Shown one piece after another: positions 1 through 5,427 of a DNA stretch of 7,507 nt. The notes under the pieces were generated by a model. It ran no database searches. It had not been told where the DNA came from and was given only the letters and a program-made list of their open reading frames with translations. Both the position numbers and the translations under genes were made by a program. The stretch lies in contig CALMRM010000054.1 in the NCBI GenBank assembly GCA_937871605.1, positions 1-7,507 on the forward strand. Direction: 5' to 3'. Source of the stretch: an uncultured Terriglobus sp. GTDB taxonomy: Bacteria > Acidobacteriota > Terriglobia > Terriglobales > Acidobacteriaceae. The stretch's first letter is position 1. Every line of letters begins with the position of its first letter.

Positions 1-39
1 AAGATGAGGACCGCTGCCAAGGGCACAAACAAGCGCTAG
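1..39 (+). CDS. Possible C-terminal end of a rightward gene (partial)
   Basis: Frame 1 is open from the first base to a TAG at 37-39 and encodes the short basic tail KMRTAAKGTNKR. A hairpin followed by four T's begins 24 bases after the stop, as expected at the end of a transcription unit. Lysine- and arginine-rich tails are common at real protein ends. Twelve codons cannot identify a family, and a frame open for 12 codons can occur by chance, so this is a positional inference only. It would be convergent with the GH130 gene. Confidence 0.3.
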   Translation, partial: KMRTAAKGTNKR

Positions 40-62
40 TTCCTCAGTAAGTGCAGCAAAGT

Positions 63-87
63 GCTCGCCGAGCGTGGCGAGCCTTTT
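63..87 (+). terminator. Candidate rho-independent terminator, rightward
   Basis: A perfect 7-bp stem pairs GCTCGCC (63-69) with GGCGAGC (76-82) around the 6-base loop GAGCGT, followed by C and four T's (84-87). The T-run lies on the right side only, so it would end rightward transcription. It sits 24 bases after the TAG at 37-39. The T-tract is short, so efficiency is uncertain. Confidence 0.5.
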
Positions 88-114
88 GCTGTTGATGTCT
101 CTGGCTAGCTGTTT

Positions 115-146
115 GTCATCCCGCAGCGCAGCGGAGGGATCTGCAT
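115..146 (-). repeat. REP-like intergenic element, left copy
   Basis: This 32-base element starts GTCATCCCG and ends GGGATCTGCAT, with a GCAGCGCAGCGG core. Its reverse complement matches 261-292 at 29 of 32 positions. Pairing extends two more bases outward (113-114 with 293-294). Elements with a GTCATyCCG...GGGATCT framework recur between genes in Acidobacteriota and some other phyla, as far as I recall. That this one is repeated across the genome is inference, since only two copies are in view. Strand is set arbitrarily opposite to the other copy. Confidence 0.55.
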
Positions 147-260
147 ATCTGCTAGCTCCACACCAAGGCTTGCGGTGGGAAAGGCTCTGGCGGTTCTCGC
201 TAAGCGCTCATACCTGGGGCATTAGTGACCCACAGTTACAGCGTGTTTGAACGCACACAC

Positions 261-292
261 ATGCAGATCCCTTCGCTTCGCTACGGGATGAC
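261..292 (+). repeat. REP-like intergenic element, right copy
   Basis: This is the inverted partner of 115-146. It begins ATGCAGATCCC and ends CGGGATGAC, with three differences from the reverse complement of the left copy. It lies 33 bases beyond the GH130 stop codon. In that gene's transcript the two copies could pair into a long stem around a 114-base loop, which might stabilise or help end the message. Paired inverted REP elements are a known arrangement in bacterial intergenic regions. Confidence 0.55.
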
Positions 293-325
293 AAGCTCAA
301 GAGTCTGCAGGATGAGCGGAATGGA

Positions 326-1438
326 TTACCGCACCGGCGCAGTGGCCACGCCTACAAATGAGTCGGCACAGCCGTAGTACAGCCACCACTTGCCCCTGAA
401 CAGCACCAGGCCTTCCGAGAAGGTGGTTCCTGCGGCGTACTGACCTGTCTGCTCAAAGGGCAGTTCCGGTTTAAAGACCGGCGTCACGGTTCTGGCCGTT
501 ACCTGCGCTGGGTCGCTCGGCAGAAAGGTGGCTATCTCCACGGCATAGGTGCCTGGCTTCAACGTTGAATCCCTACCTTCACCGTCCTTGTTCTTTGCGT
601 TGTAGAGCATCACGATGCCGCTCTTCGTCAGCACGGGCGGCGGACCTGCCTCAGGAAAGTCGCTGTCGGGCATGCCCGGTCGTGGGGCAAGAATGACCCG
701 TGGCTTGCCTGGCGCGTCCTCCAGCGGCGTCCAGTGGATCAGGTCCGGCGAGGACGCCAGCCGTATGCCGAGATCGCCCCAGTACATCCAGTACCGTCCG
801 TTGATCTTGGCGGCCACCAACCTATCGCCACGCCGCTCCGTAACGATGGCGGCTGATTTGTACTTGAACTCGTCATAGCGCCCGTTGTATGCACCATAAA
901 ACGCTGGTCCGTGCTTGGTCCAGGTGTGCAGGTCGGGCGAGGTGGCAATGCCGACGGAGTACACGCCGCGCGTGCGCGACCACTGCGTGTAGGTCAGCAC
1001 ATAGGTGCCGTCCGGCGCTTCGACAATGCGTGGGTCTTCCACGCCGCCGGGGCTTTCGCGGCTCTCCTGCGCGTCTTTCGCGGGGTAGAGCACTGGCTGC
1101 GGCTCGCGTGTGAAGTGGATGCCGTCTGTACTGCTGGCAAGCCCCAGCCGCGAGGTGTGGCCGCCAATCATCGCCGTGCCGGAGTCGTCCTCCGCACGGT
1201 ACAGCACATACACCCTGCCCGCGCGCACCACGGCTGCGGGATTAAAGGTGTGCAACGCCTCCCAGTGCACGTTGTTTCCGCTCACCGGGTCATGGAACGT
1301 AGACGCCTGCACGGGAACCAGCACCGGGCTGGACACCGGACGCGTCCAGGGACCGAACGGCGTCACGGCAGTCTGCGGCACCTGAGCCTGTGACGCGGCC
1401 GAGATGACGGCGGCAAGCAGTCCAACGAACCAGCGCAT
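326..1438 (-). CDS. Secreted GH130-family glycosidase or phosphorylase
   Basis: This encodes a 370-residue protein whose five-bladed beta-propeller motifs match glycoside hydrolase family 130, which acts on beta-mannosides by phosphorolysis or, in some subgroups, hydrolysis. In order: signal peptide 1-19 (hydrophobic core FVGLLAAVI, cleavage near SQAQ), FNPAAV at 65-70, YRAED at 80-84, GGVEDPRI at 131-138 with the expected catalytic Asp135, a blade repeat GIATSPDLHTW, EAGPPPV at 263-269, and YYGCAD at 354-359. The frame stays open upstream to 1612, but ATG 1438 is chosen because it places the signal peptide at the N-terminus. No strong Shine-Dalgarno is near it (a GAGG lies about 21 bases upstream). 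The patatin gene ends 157 bases upstream on the same strand, with repeated boxes in the gap. A secretion signal favours a hydrolase over a cytoplasmic phosphorylase; the substrate is unknown. Distantly related GH43/GH32 propellers are the main alternative, but EDPR and GPPP favour GH130. Confidence 0.85.
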   Translation of the reverse strand: MRWFVGLLAAVISAASQAQVPQTAVTPFGPWTRPVSSPVLVPVQASTFHDPVSGNNVHWEALHTFNPAAVVRAGRVYVLYRAEDDSGTAMIGGHTSRLGLASSTDGIHFTREPQPVLYPAKDAQESRESPGGVEDPRIVEAPDGTYVLTYTQWSRTRGVYSVGIATSPDLHTWTKHGPAFYGAYNGRYDEFKYKSAAIVTERRGDRLVAAKINGRYWMYWGDLGIRLASSPDLIHWTPLEDAPGKPRVILAPRPGMPDSDFPEAGPPPVLTKSGIVMLYNAKNKDGEGRDSTLKPGTYAVEIATFLPSDPAQVTARTVTPVFKPELPFEQTGQYAAGTTFSEGLVLFRGKWWLYYGCADSFVGVATAPVR

Positions 1439-1536
1439 GAGCCATGGTACGGCCTGGAGCCTCGAGTCCACCCAGAAGAGCGTCCGCAACGTGCGCAGCG
1501 AAAGGAGTGGCAAGGGTCCAACGCGTACGAGGCAGA

Positions 1537-1576
1537 ATTGTGGCGAACTTTGCGGAATCGGGGCGAACTCTGCGGA
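1537..1576 (-). promoter_or_regulatory. Tandem 15-base boxes, candidate operator/promoter of GH130 gene
   Basis: Read on the plus strand, GGCGAACTTTGCGGA (1542-1556) and GGCGAACTCTGCGGA (1562-1576) differ at one position and start exactly 20 bases apart, about two helical turns, so a regulator could bind both on one DNA face. On the minus strand the inner box abuts a weak -10-like CACAAT (1542-1537), with no recognisable -35; this is the layout of an activator-dependent promoter. The GH130 start codon is about 100 bases downstream. The boxes lie just after the patatin stop codon. The regulator is not identified, and the function is inferred from spacing alone. Confidence 0.4.
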
Positions 1577-1595
1577 CCTTCTTTCTCGATACACC

Positions 1596-4229
1596 CTAAA
1601 AGAACCGTCCAAGCGTAAAAATCAGCTTGCGGTGGTCATGGTCGCCCAGCGCCGGGCCGAACGTGATGGCACCCAGCGGCGTCTCCGCAACCAGGCCGAA
1701 GAACGCGTCCTGCCGGTTGACAGGGCCAGATTGCGTCTCAATGTGGCCGTACTCGTAGGTGCCGATCACGTAGATGCTTTGGCCGAGGGGCGTGGGCAGG
1801 TTGGCAATCCGCCGGAAGTAGGCAGGCCGCACAAGGCCGTAGTCGGTGCCGCGGTATTCCTCAAACGAGGATGCGGACAGCCTGAGCGGGCCGCCCAGTG
1901 TGAAGCGAAAAGGGTCCGCGATGTTTCTGCGGAAGTACGTGCCACCCTCTCCGCTAAACGAGAGCGTATTGCCGTGGCCGATGTCGCGGAAGTAGGTACT
2001 GCTCGCCTCGATACGCGGCGCATTGCTGCTGCTGACTGCGTTGAACTGGTAGCCCACGGACACTTCGGCTCGCAAGCCATGACGCGGCACCATGGCGCGG
2101 TCCTGGTTGTTATAGCGGTACAGTACGCGTGCCAGTTGCGCGTCGCCGTTCAAATCCGGCTGGCCATCCGTGCCGATGATGCTGTGCCACTGCTGGTAGG
2201 TTTTTTGCCAGCCTGCGCGCCACTCTGTGTAGTGCGACTGGGCATACCCAAGATCCAAGCCGCCGCCCGCGGTCAGCAGCAGGCGCTCTGCCGCTTTCAC
2301 TTGATTGCTGTAGATGTAGACGGGAGCGCGGTAAAACTGCAGCCGGGGCGCGACGAACCACCTGCTGCTATCGCTGAACCTGCGGTAGTACTCCGGATCG
2401 AACTCCGTCAGGAACCCGAAGCGGAAACGCGCGCTCAGTTCGGAGCCATAGCCGCCGAAATCCTGCTGGGTCACCACGCCGTCCACGGTGGCGCGAGCGG
2501 TACCGCCCGTCTGCGTAATGACGTTGCCACCGATCAGCAGAAACGGAGGACCACCGGGCCGGTCACGCACGATCACGTTCAGGTCTGCATCGCCCGGCTG
2601 TGCAAGGGCACCCGCAGGCAGCCCTGCGTGGGCCTCTGCCATGCGGGCGCGGCTGGCCGGTGCCACGGTCTCCAGTTTGCTGGCCGCCTTGTCCTCCGGC
2701 TTGCCTGCCGGCACGGTGTTGTTGACGGCACCTGCGCTCTGCACACCCGCATCGGAGGGCGCAGAGGCAGTCGGCGCTGCAGCCGCCTCATCCCCTGCGC
2801 CACGCTTCTCGTCAGGGTGCAGCAACTCCCTGCCTTCCACCGTCTTGCCGTTATTCGCAGGGCCGGTCACACGGAGGTCCAACGGCTCACCGGGCTGCGA
2901 GAGGAAGTAATACGTGTTGAAGCGCCCATCGCCCCGGACCTTGTCCAGCCTGGCATCCACTGTGTTTGCGGTGATCGGCTTGCCGGGCAGACCCATGACC
3001 GTATCCCGCACGCCCACCGCCGTGGTGCGCGTAGGAGCGACGACGTTGACACTGGCAAAGTTGCCCAGCGGCATCGGCTCCCTGCCCTGCCGCCGGGCCT
3101 GGTACGCCTGCCACTCTGCATCGGACACGCGGTACAGCAGCAACTTTGCGGAAACCTTCTGCGCCGCTTCGTACCCTGCGTCGGCCAGATGCTCGGCGTC
3201 GGTGTAGTCTGCCGCGCCCACGTTCGCCGGTGCTACGGGCTCAATGAGCACGTCAGCCAGGCCGCGCGAACGGACCTCATTGCTCCACGAGGCTACAGAA
3301 AAGCTGCGCTGCAGCACGCCCAGCACCGACGAGGTGTCGCCCTGGTTTGGCGGCGTAAGCGGCAGCGAAACCGCCAGCACCACGTCGGCATGCAAGTCAT
3401 GCTTCACCAGATCGGTGGGCAGGTTCTCGGTCAGCGCGCCATCCACGTAGATGTGGCCGCCATCCTCCAGCGGCTGGAAGACTCCCGGGATTGAAAGCGA
3501 AGCGCGCACCGCCTCTGCCAGCGGGCCGTGATTGAACACGGCTTCCTGCCCCACAAGAATGTCGGTTGCCACGCAACGGAACGGGAGCGGCAGCCGGTTG
3601 AAGTCGAACGCGGCACCGTAGGGCAAAAATTGTGCGTTGAGAAATTCGTTTAGGCCAGTGTCCAGCAGCACACTGTTGCGGAACGACACGCCACGTCTCA
3701 GCCCCACGTTGAAGCCGCCCGGCAGAAAGCGGTTGTCCTCGCGACGGCGGAAGTTCTGCTTGCGAAAATCGTCTGCAATGCGAAAGACCTGCGAAAACAC
3801 TTTGTTCGACGTCAGTTCCGACATCTGCTGCGGTGTGTGACCCGTGGCGTACAGCGCGCCGATCAGCGAGCCCATGCTGGTGCCCGCGATCACGTCCACC
3901 GGCACGTGGTTCTCCTCCATCCAGCGCAGCACGCCAATCTCACTGAGCGCCAGCGCTCCGCCACCGCCGAGTGCCAGCCCGATGCGCTTACGCCCGGCGG
4001 ACGTTTCCGGGGGCTGGGGCGCCACGCCCCTTGTGGGTGCTGACGGCATGCCGGCCTGTGGTTTGCCGCCGGAGGCAGGCTGGCTGTCGCCGACCTGTGG
4101 CCGCTGCGCCATGCCGGGCGTCACCTGTGGCACTACCTGTGCAGCCGCCGAACTGGCAAGGGTGGCGGCTAGAACCACGGCAACGGCTTGCGTGCGCAGG
4201 GCACGCCATGGGCAAGTCACAACAATCAT
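1596..4229 (-). CDS. Outer-membrane patatin-like phospholipase with POTRA and Omp85 barrel (PlpD-like, type Vd)
   Basis: This 877-residue protein has the PlpD/type Vd architecture, in which a lipid-acyl hydrolase is joined to an Omp85-type outer-membrane pore. It shows a signal peptide (1-31, core AVAVVLAATLA, then SSAAAQ), a Pro/Gly/Gln-rich linker (32-80), a patatin domain (about 81-330), a POTRA domain starting near 391, and a beta-barrel (about 563-877) ending in FTLGRFF with the terminal Phe typical of Bam-assembled proteins. The catalytic dyad is present: Ser118 in GTSMG (116-120) and Asp263 in DGA (263-265). The oxyanion loop GGGGALALSEIG (88-99) lacks the usual Arg/Lys-Gly. A low-complexity Ala/Pro/Ser stretch (about 450-547) precedes the last POTRA strand, LNVIVRDRPGGPPFL. 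The start at 4229 is supported by an in-frame TAA two codons upstream and by the signal peptide; GTG at 4220 is possible, and the Shine-Dalgarno is weak. Type Vd members release or display the patatin domain; lipid targets here are unknown. Confidence 0.9.
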   Translation of the reverse strand: MIVVTCPWRALRTQAVAVVLAATLASSAAAQVVPQVTPGMAQRPQVGDSQPASGGKPQAGMPSAPTRGVAPQPPETSAGRKRIGLALGGGGALALSEIGVLRWMEENHVPVDVIAGTSMGSLIGALYATGHTPQQMSELTSNKVFSQVFRIADDFRKQNFRRREDNRFLPGGFNVGLRRGVSFRNSVLLDTGLNEFLNAQFLPYGAAFDFNRLPLPFRCVATDILVGQEAVFNHGPLAEAVRASLSIPGVFQPLEDGGHIYVDGALTENLPTDLVKHDLHADVVLAVSLPLTPPNQGDTSSVLGVLQRSFSVASWSNEVRSRGLADVLIEPVAPANVGAADYTDAEHLADAGYEAAQKVSAKLLLYRVSDAEWQAYQARRQGREPMPLGNFASVNVVAPTRTTAVGVRDTVMGLPGKPITANTVDARLDKVRGDGRFNTYYFLSQPGEPLDLRVTGPANNGKTVEGRELLHPDEKRGAGDEAAAAPTASAPSDAGVQSAGAVNNTVPAGKPEDKAASKLETVAPASRARMAEAHAGLPAGALAQPGDADLNVIVRDRPGGPPFLLIGGNVITQTGGTARATVDGVVTQQDFGGYGSELSARFRFGFLTEFDPEYYRRFSDSSRWFVAPRLQFYRAPVYIYSNQVKAAERLLLTAGGGLDLGYAQSHYTEWRAGWQKTYQQWHSIIGTDGQPDLNGDAQLARVLYRYNNQDRAMVPRHGLRAEVSVGYQFNAVSSSNAPRIEASSTYFRDIGHGNTLSFSGEGGTYFRRNIADPFRFTLGGPLRLSASSFEEYRGTDYGLVRPAYFRRIANLPTPLGQSIYVIGTYEYGHIETQSGPVNRQDAFFGLVAETPLGAITFGPALGDHDHRKLIFTLGRFF

Positions 4230-4359
4230 TCTCTGTTATCAGATGCACTCACATCTGTCTGGCTGCTGCTATGCGCCGAACAGGTCGCCTGCAGCCCATG
4301 CAAGTGTTTGTCGGGCGGTGTGCTGCGGCCTGAGACATGCGCCTGCGCTATGCTTTGGT
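4230..4359. other. Divergent intergenic region between patatin gene and yraN
   Basis: These 130 bases separate the minus-strand patatin start from the proposed plus-strand yraN start and should hold promoters for both directions. I could not find a convincing -35/-10 pair on either strand. An in-frame ATG at 4243 would extend YraN by a Cys-rich stretch unlike the family, so I treat the region as non-coding. Confidence 0.4.
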
Positions 4360-4827
4360 GTGACCCGGCCCCGTCCTGTGCTTGCCCTGCTGGAAGGTTC
4401 GTTTGCCCTGCTGGAGCGGGTCAACGTACGCCTCGGCCGCGGCCCCGCACAAACTGCCGCACAACGGCTTGGCATTGCGGGTGAGCGCGCCGCCTACTTC
4501 TATCTGCGGCGGCAAGGCTTTACCGTGGTAGCCCGGCGCTGGCGGCACGCTACCCTGCGCGGTGAAGTGGACCTGATTGCATGGGAGGGCGACACACTGG
4601 CCTTCGTCGAGGTAAAGACGCGCCGTGCCAACACCGGCGTTGCCGCGGAGTTCCGCATTGACGAGGCGAAGCGTGCTGCACTGCGCCGCATGGCCGAGGC
4701 CTATGTGCGGCAACTGCCGTGGCGCGGCCGCAGACCCGGTCACATCGACGTGCGCTTTGACGCAGTGTCGGTGTACCTGGCAGACGTCGGCCCATCAGAC
4801 ATTCGCCTGCAGCGCGGCTATCTGTAA
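4360..4827 (+). CDS. yraN: YraN / UPF0102 family putative nuclease-fold protein
   Basis: With a GTG start at 4360 the protein has 155 residues. It carries the hallmarks of the YraN/UPF0102 family: LGIAGERAA at 37-45, YLRRQGFTVVARRWR at 48-62, GEVDLI at 68-73, FVEVKTR at 82-88, and the closing HIDVRFDAVSVY at 128-139. Glu69/Asp71 and Glu84-x-Lys86 form the D/E...ExK pattern of restriction-endonuclease-like and Holliday-junction-resolvase-like folds. The cellular role of the family is not settled. The usual length is about 120-130 residues, so the first 30 or so residues are an N-terminal extension. The start is uncertain because no clear Shine-Dalgarno precedes 4360; GTG 4378 (149 residues) fits as well. 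The frame is open back to 3844, but that part is antisense to the patatin gene. No rnhB or rsmI neighbour, often seen with yraN elsewhere, is present here. Confidence 0.88.
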   Translation: MTRPRPVLALLEGSFALLERVNVRLGRGPAQTAAQRLGIAGERAAYFYLRRQGFTVVARRWRHATLRGEVDLIAWEGDTLAFVEVKTRRANTGVAAEFRIDEAKRAALRRMAEAYVRQLPWRGRRPGHIDVRFDAVSVYLADVGPSDIRLQRGYL

Positions 4828-4833
4828 GCGCGG

Positions 4834-4864
4834 CCGCACGGGCTGACCATTCTGCCCGGTGCGG
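4834..4864 (+). terminator. Strong GC hairpin after yraN (possible terminator without U-tract)
   Basis: CCGCACGGGC (4834-4843) pairs with GCCCGGTGCGG (4854-4864), 10 bp with one bulged G around a 10-base loop. It begins 6 bases after the yraN stop codon. No T-run follows (TGTCTAATG), so classical intrinsic termination is not shown; it may stabilise the 3' end or only attenuate read-through into the next gene. Confidence 0.35.
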
Positions 4865-4872
4865 TGTCTAAT
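4843..4872 (+). promoter_or_regulatory. Candidate promoter for the membrane-protein gene
   Basis: CTGACC (4843-4848) matches the -35 consensus TTGACA at four of six bases, and TCTAAT (4867-4872) matches the -10 consensus TATAAT at five of six, with an 18-base spacer. It would give a leader of about 40 bases before ATG 4918. It overlaps the hairpin at 4834-4864. This is a consensus match only. Confidence 0.3.
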
Positions 4873-4893
4873 GAGGCAGATACGTGCTGCCAC

Positions 4894-4903
4894 GTCACGT
4901 GAC
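4894..4903. promoter_or_regulatory. Perfect palindrome GTCACGTGAC before the membrane-protein gene
   Basis: This 10-base perfect palindrome lies directly upstream of the Shine-Dalgarno AAGGA (4904-4908), about 22-31 bases after the candidate -10. That position would suit a repressor site downstream of a promoter. A palindrome this short can arise by chance, and no regulator is identified. Confidence 0.25.
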
Positions 4904-4917
4904 AAGGAACGAGACCC

Positions 4918-5412
4918 ATGACGCTGCTGAATGCCCCTGCCTACAACGAACGCCGCGAGCGGCTGGTCCGCACCCTGCTGGTGGGCGCGGGCGCTGTGCT
5001 TGCCACCCTGCTGTTGCTCACACTGGCCGGGTTCATCAGCGGTCACGGCTGGCTGTTCAGCAACCTGTACACGGAGCACCGGGTGAACGACTTCCTGAAC
5101 GACATTGAGCAGAACAGGTTTGCCGAGGCCTATGGTCTTTACCAGAACGACGCACACTGGCAGCAGCACCCGGACAAGTACAGCGGCTACCCGCTGCAGC
5201 GCTTTACGGAAGACTGGACGAAGTTCAGCCCGGTCGGCCCCATCCACTCCCACCACGTGGACAAGTCCGTGTCCGACGGCTCCGGCCCCTTCGGCACCAC
5301 GTTGATCGTTGCTTCTACCATCAACGGCGACAAAACCAAGCGGCTATTCCTGGCAGTGCAGCGGTCGGATGGTTCGTTTACCTACCCATCGCCACACGTT
5401 TTCGAATACTAA
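4918..5412 (+). CDS. Single-pass membrane protein of unknown function
   Basis: This encodes 164 residues from ATG 4918, with a good Shine-Dalgarno AAGGA (4904-4908) nine bases upstream. The N-terminus is short and positively charged (NERRERLVR), followed by one hydrophobic segment at about 18-40 (LVRTLLVGAGAVLATLLLLT), predicting an N-in, C-out topology with 41-164 outside the cytoplasm. The exported part opens with a helical stretch (HRVNDFLNDIEQNRFAEAY), then an aromatic region (FTEDWTKF), and ends in alternating beta-like segments (GTTLIVAS, RLFLAVQRSDGSFTY). That order, helix with AY/DW then a sheet, recalls small NTF2-like or lipid/ligand-carrier folds, but I cannot assign a family. It follows yraN by 90 bases with its own possible promoter, so co-transcription is uncertain. 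Its stop codon is 15 bases from that of the convergent GH13-like gene. Confidence 0.8.
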   Translation: MTLLNAPAYNERRERLVRTLLVGAGAVLATLLLLTLAGFISGHGWLFSNLYTEHRVNDFLNDIEQNRFAEAYGLYQNDAHWQQHPDKYSGYPLQRFTEDWTKFSPVGPIHSHHVDKSVSDGSGPFGTTLIVASTINGDKTKRLFLAVQRSDGSFTYPSPHVFEY

Positions 5413-5427
5413 GCCGTACGCGCCTGG

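Larger units (their letters stand above)
40..325. other. Non-coding intergenic region with terminator and REP-like pair
   Basis: No convincing gene was found in these 286 bases. The stretch looks less G+C-rich than the flanking genes. It holds the rightward terminator hairpin at 63-87 and two oppositely oriented copies of a 32-base element (115-146 and 261-292). The heptamer GCTAGCT also occurs at about 104 and 151. The 114 bases between the two elements show no gene or clear signal. It would separate a gene ending at 39 from the oppositely oriented GH130 gene, so it is an intergenic region between convergent genes. Confidence 0.5.

Noticed and set aside
115..292. CRISPR array or insertion-sequence ends
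   Set aside because: Only two copies are present, in inverted orientation, with no spacer series, and no transposase gene or flanking target duplication lies between them.
1439..1612. N-terminal extension of the GH130 protein by 58 residues
   Set aside because: It would bury the signal peptide inside the protein, overlap the end of the patatin gene and run through the tandem boxes. Its Arg/Ser/Pro-rich sequence has no family similarity.
1404..3494. Plus-strand open frame of 696 codons
   Set aside because: It is antisense to the patatin/Omp85 gene, which has signal peptide, catalytic motifs and barrel. The plus-strand product is rich in Arg, His, Cys and Ala without any motif, as expected of a shadow frame in GC-rich DNA.
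3844..4359. Upstream extension of the yraN frame to ATG 3844
   Set aside because: The extra residues are the complement of the patatin signal peptide, linker and catalytic-domain start, and look nothing like YraN; the frame is open only because of high G+C content.
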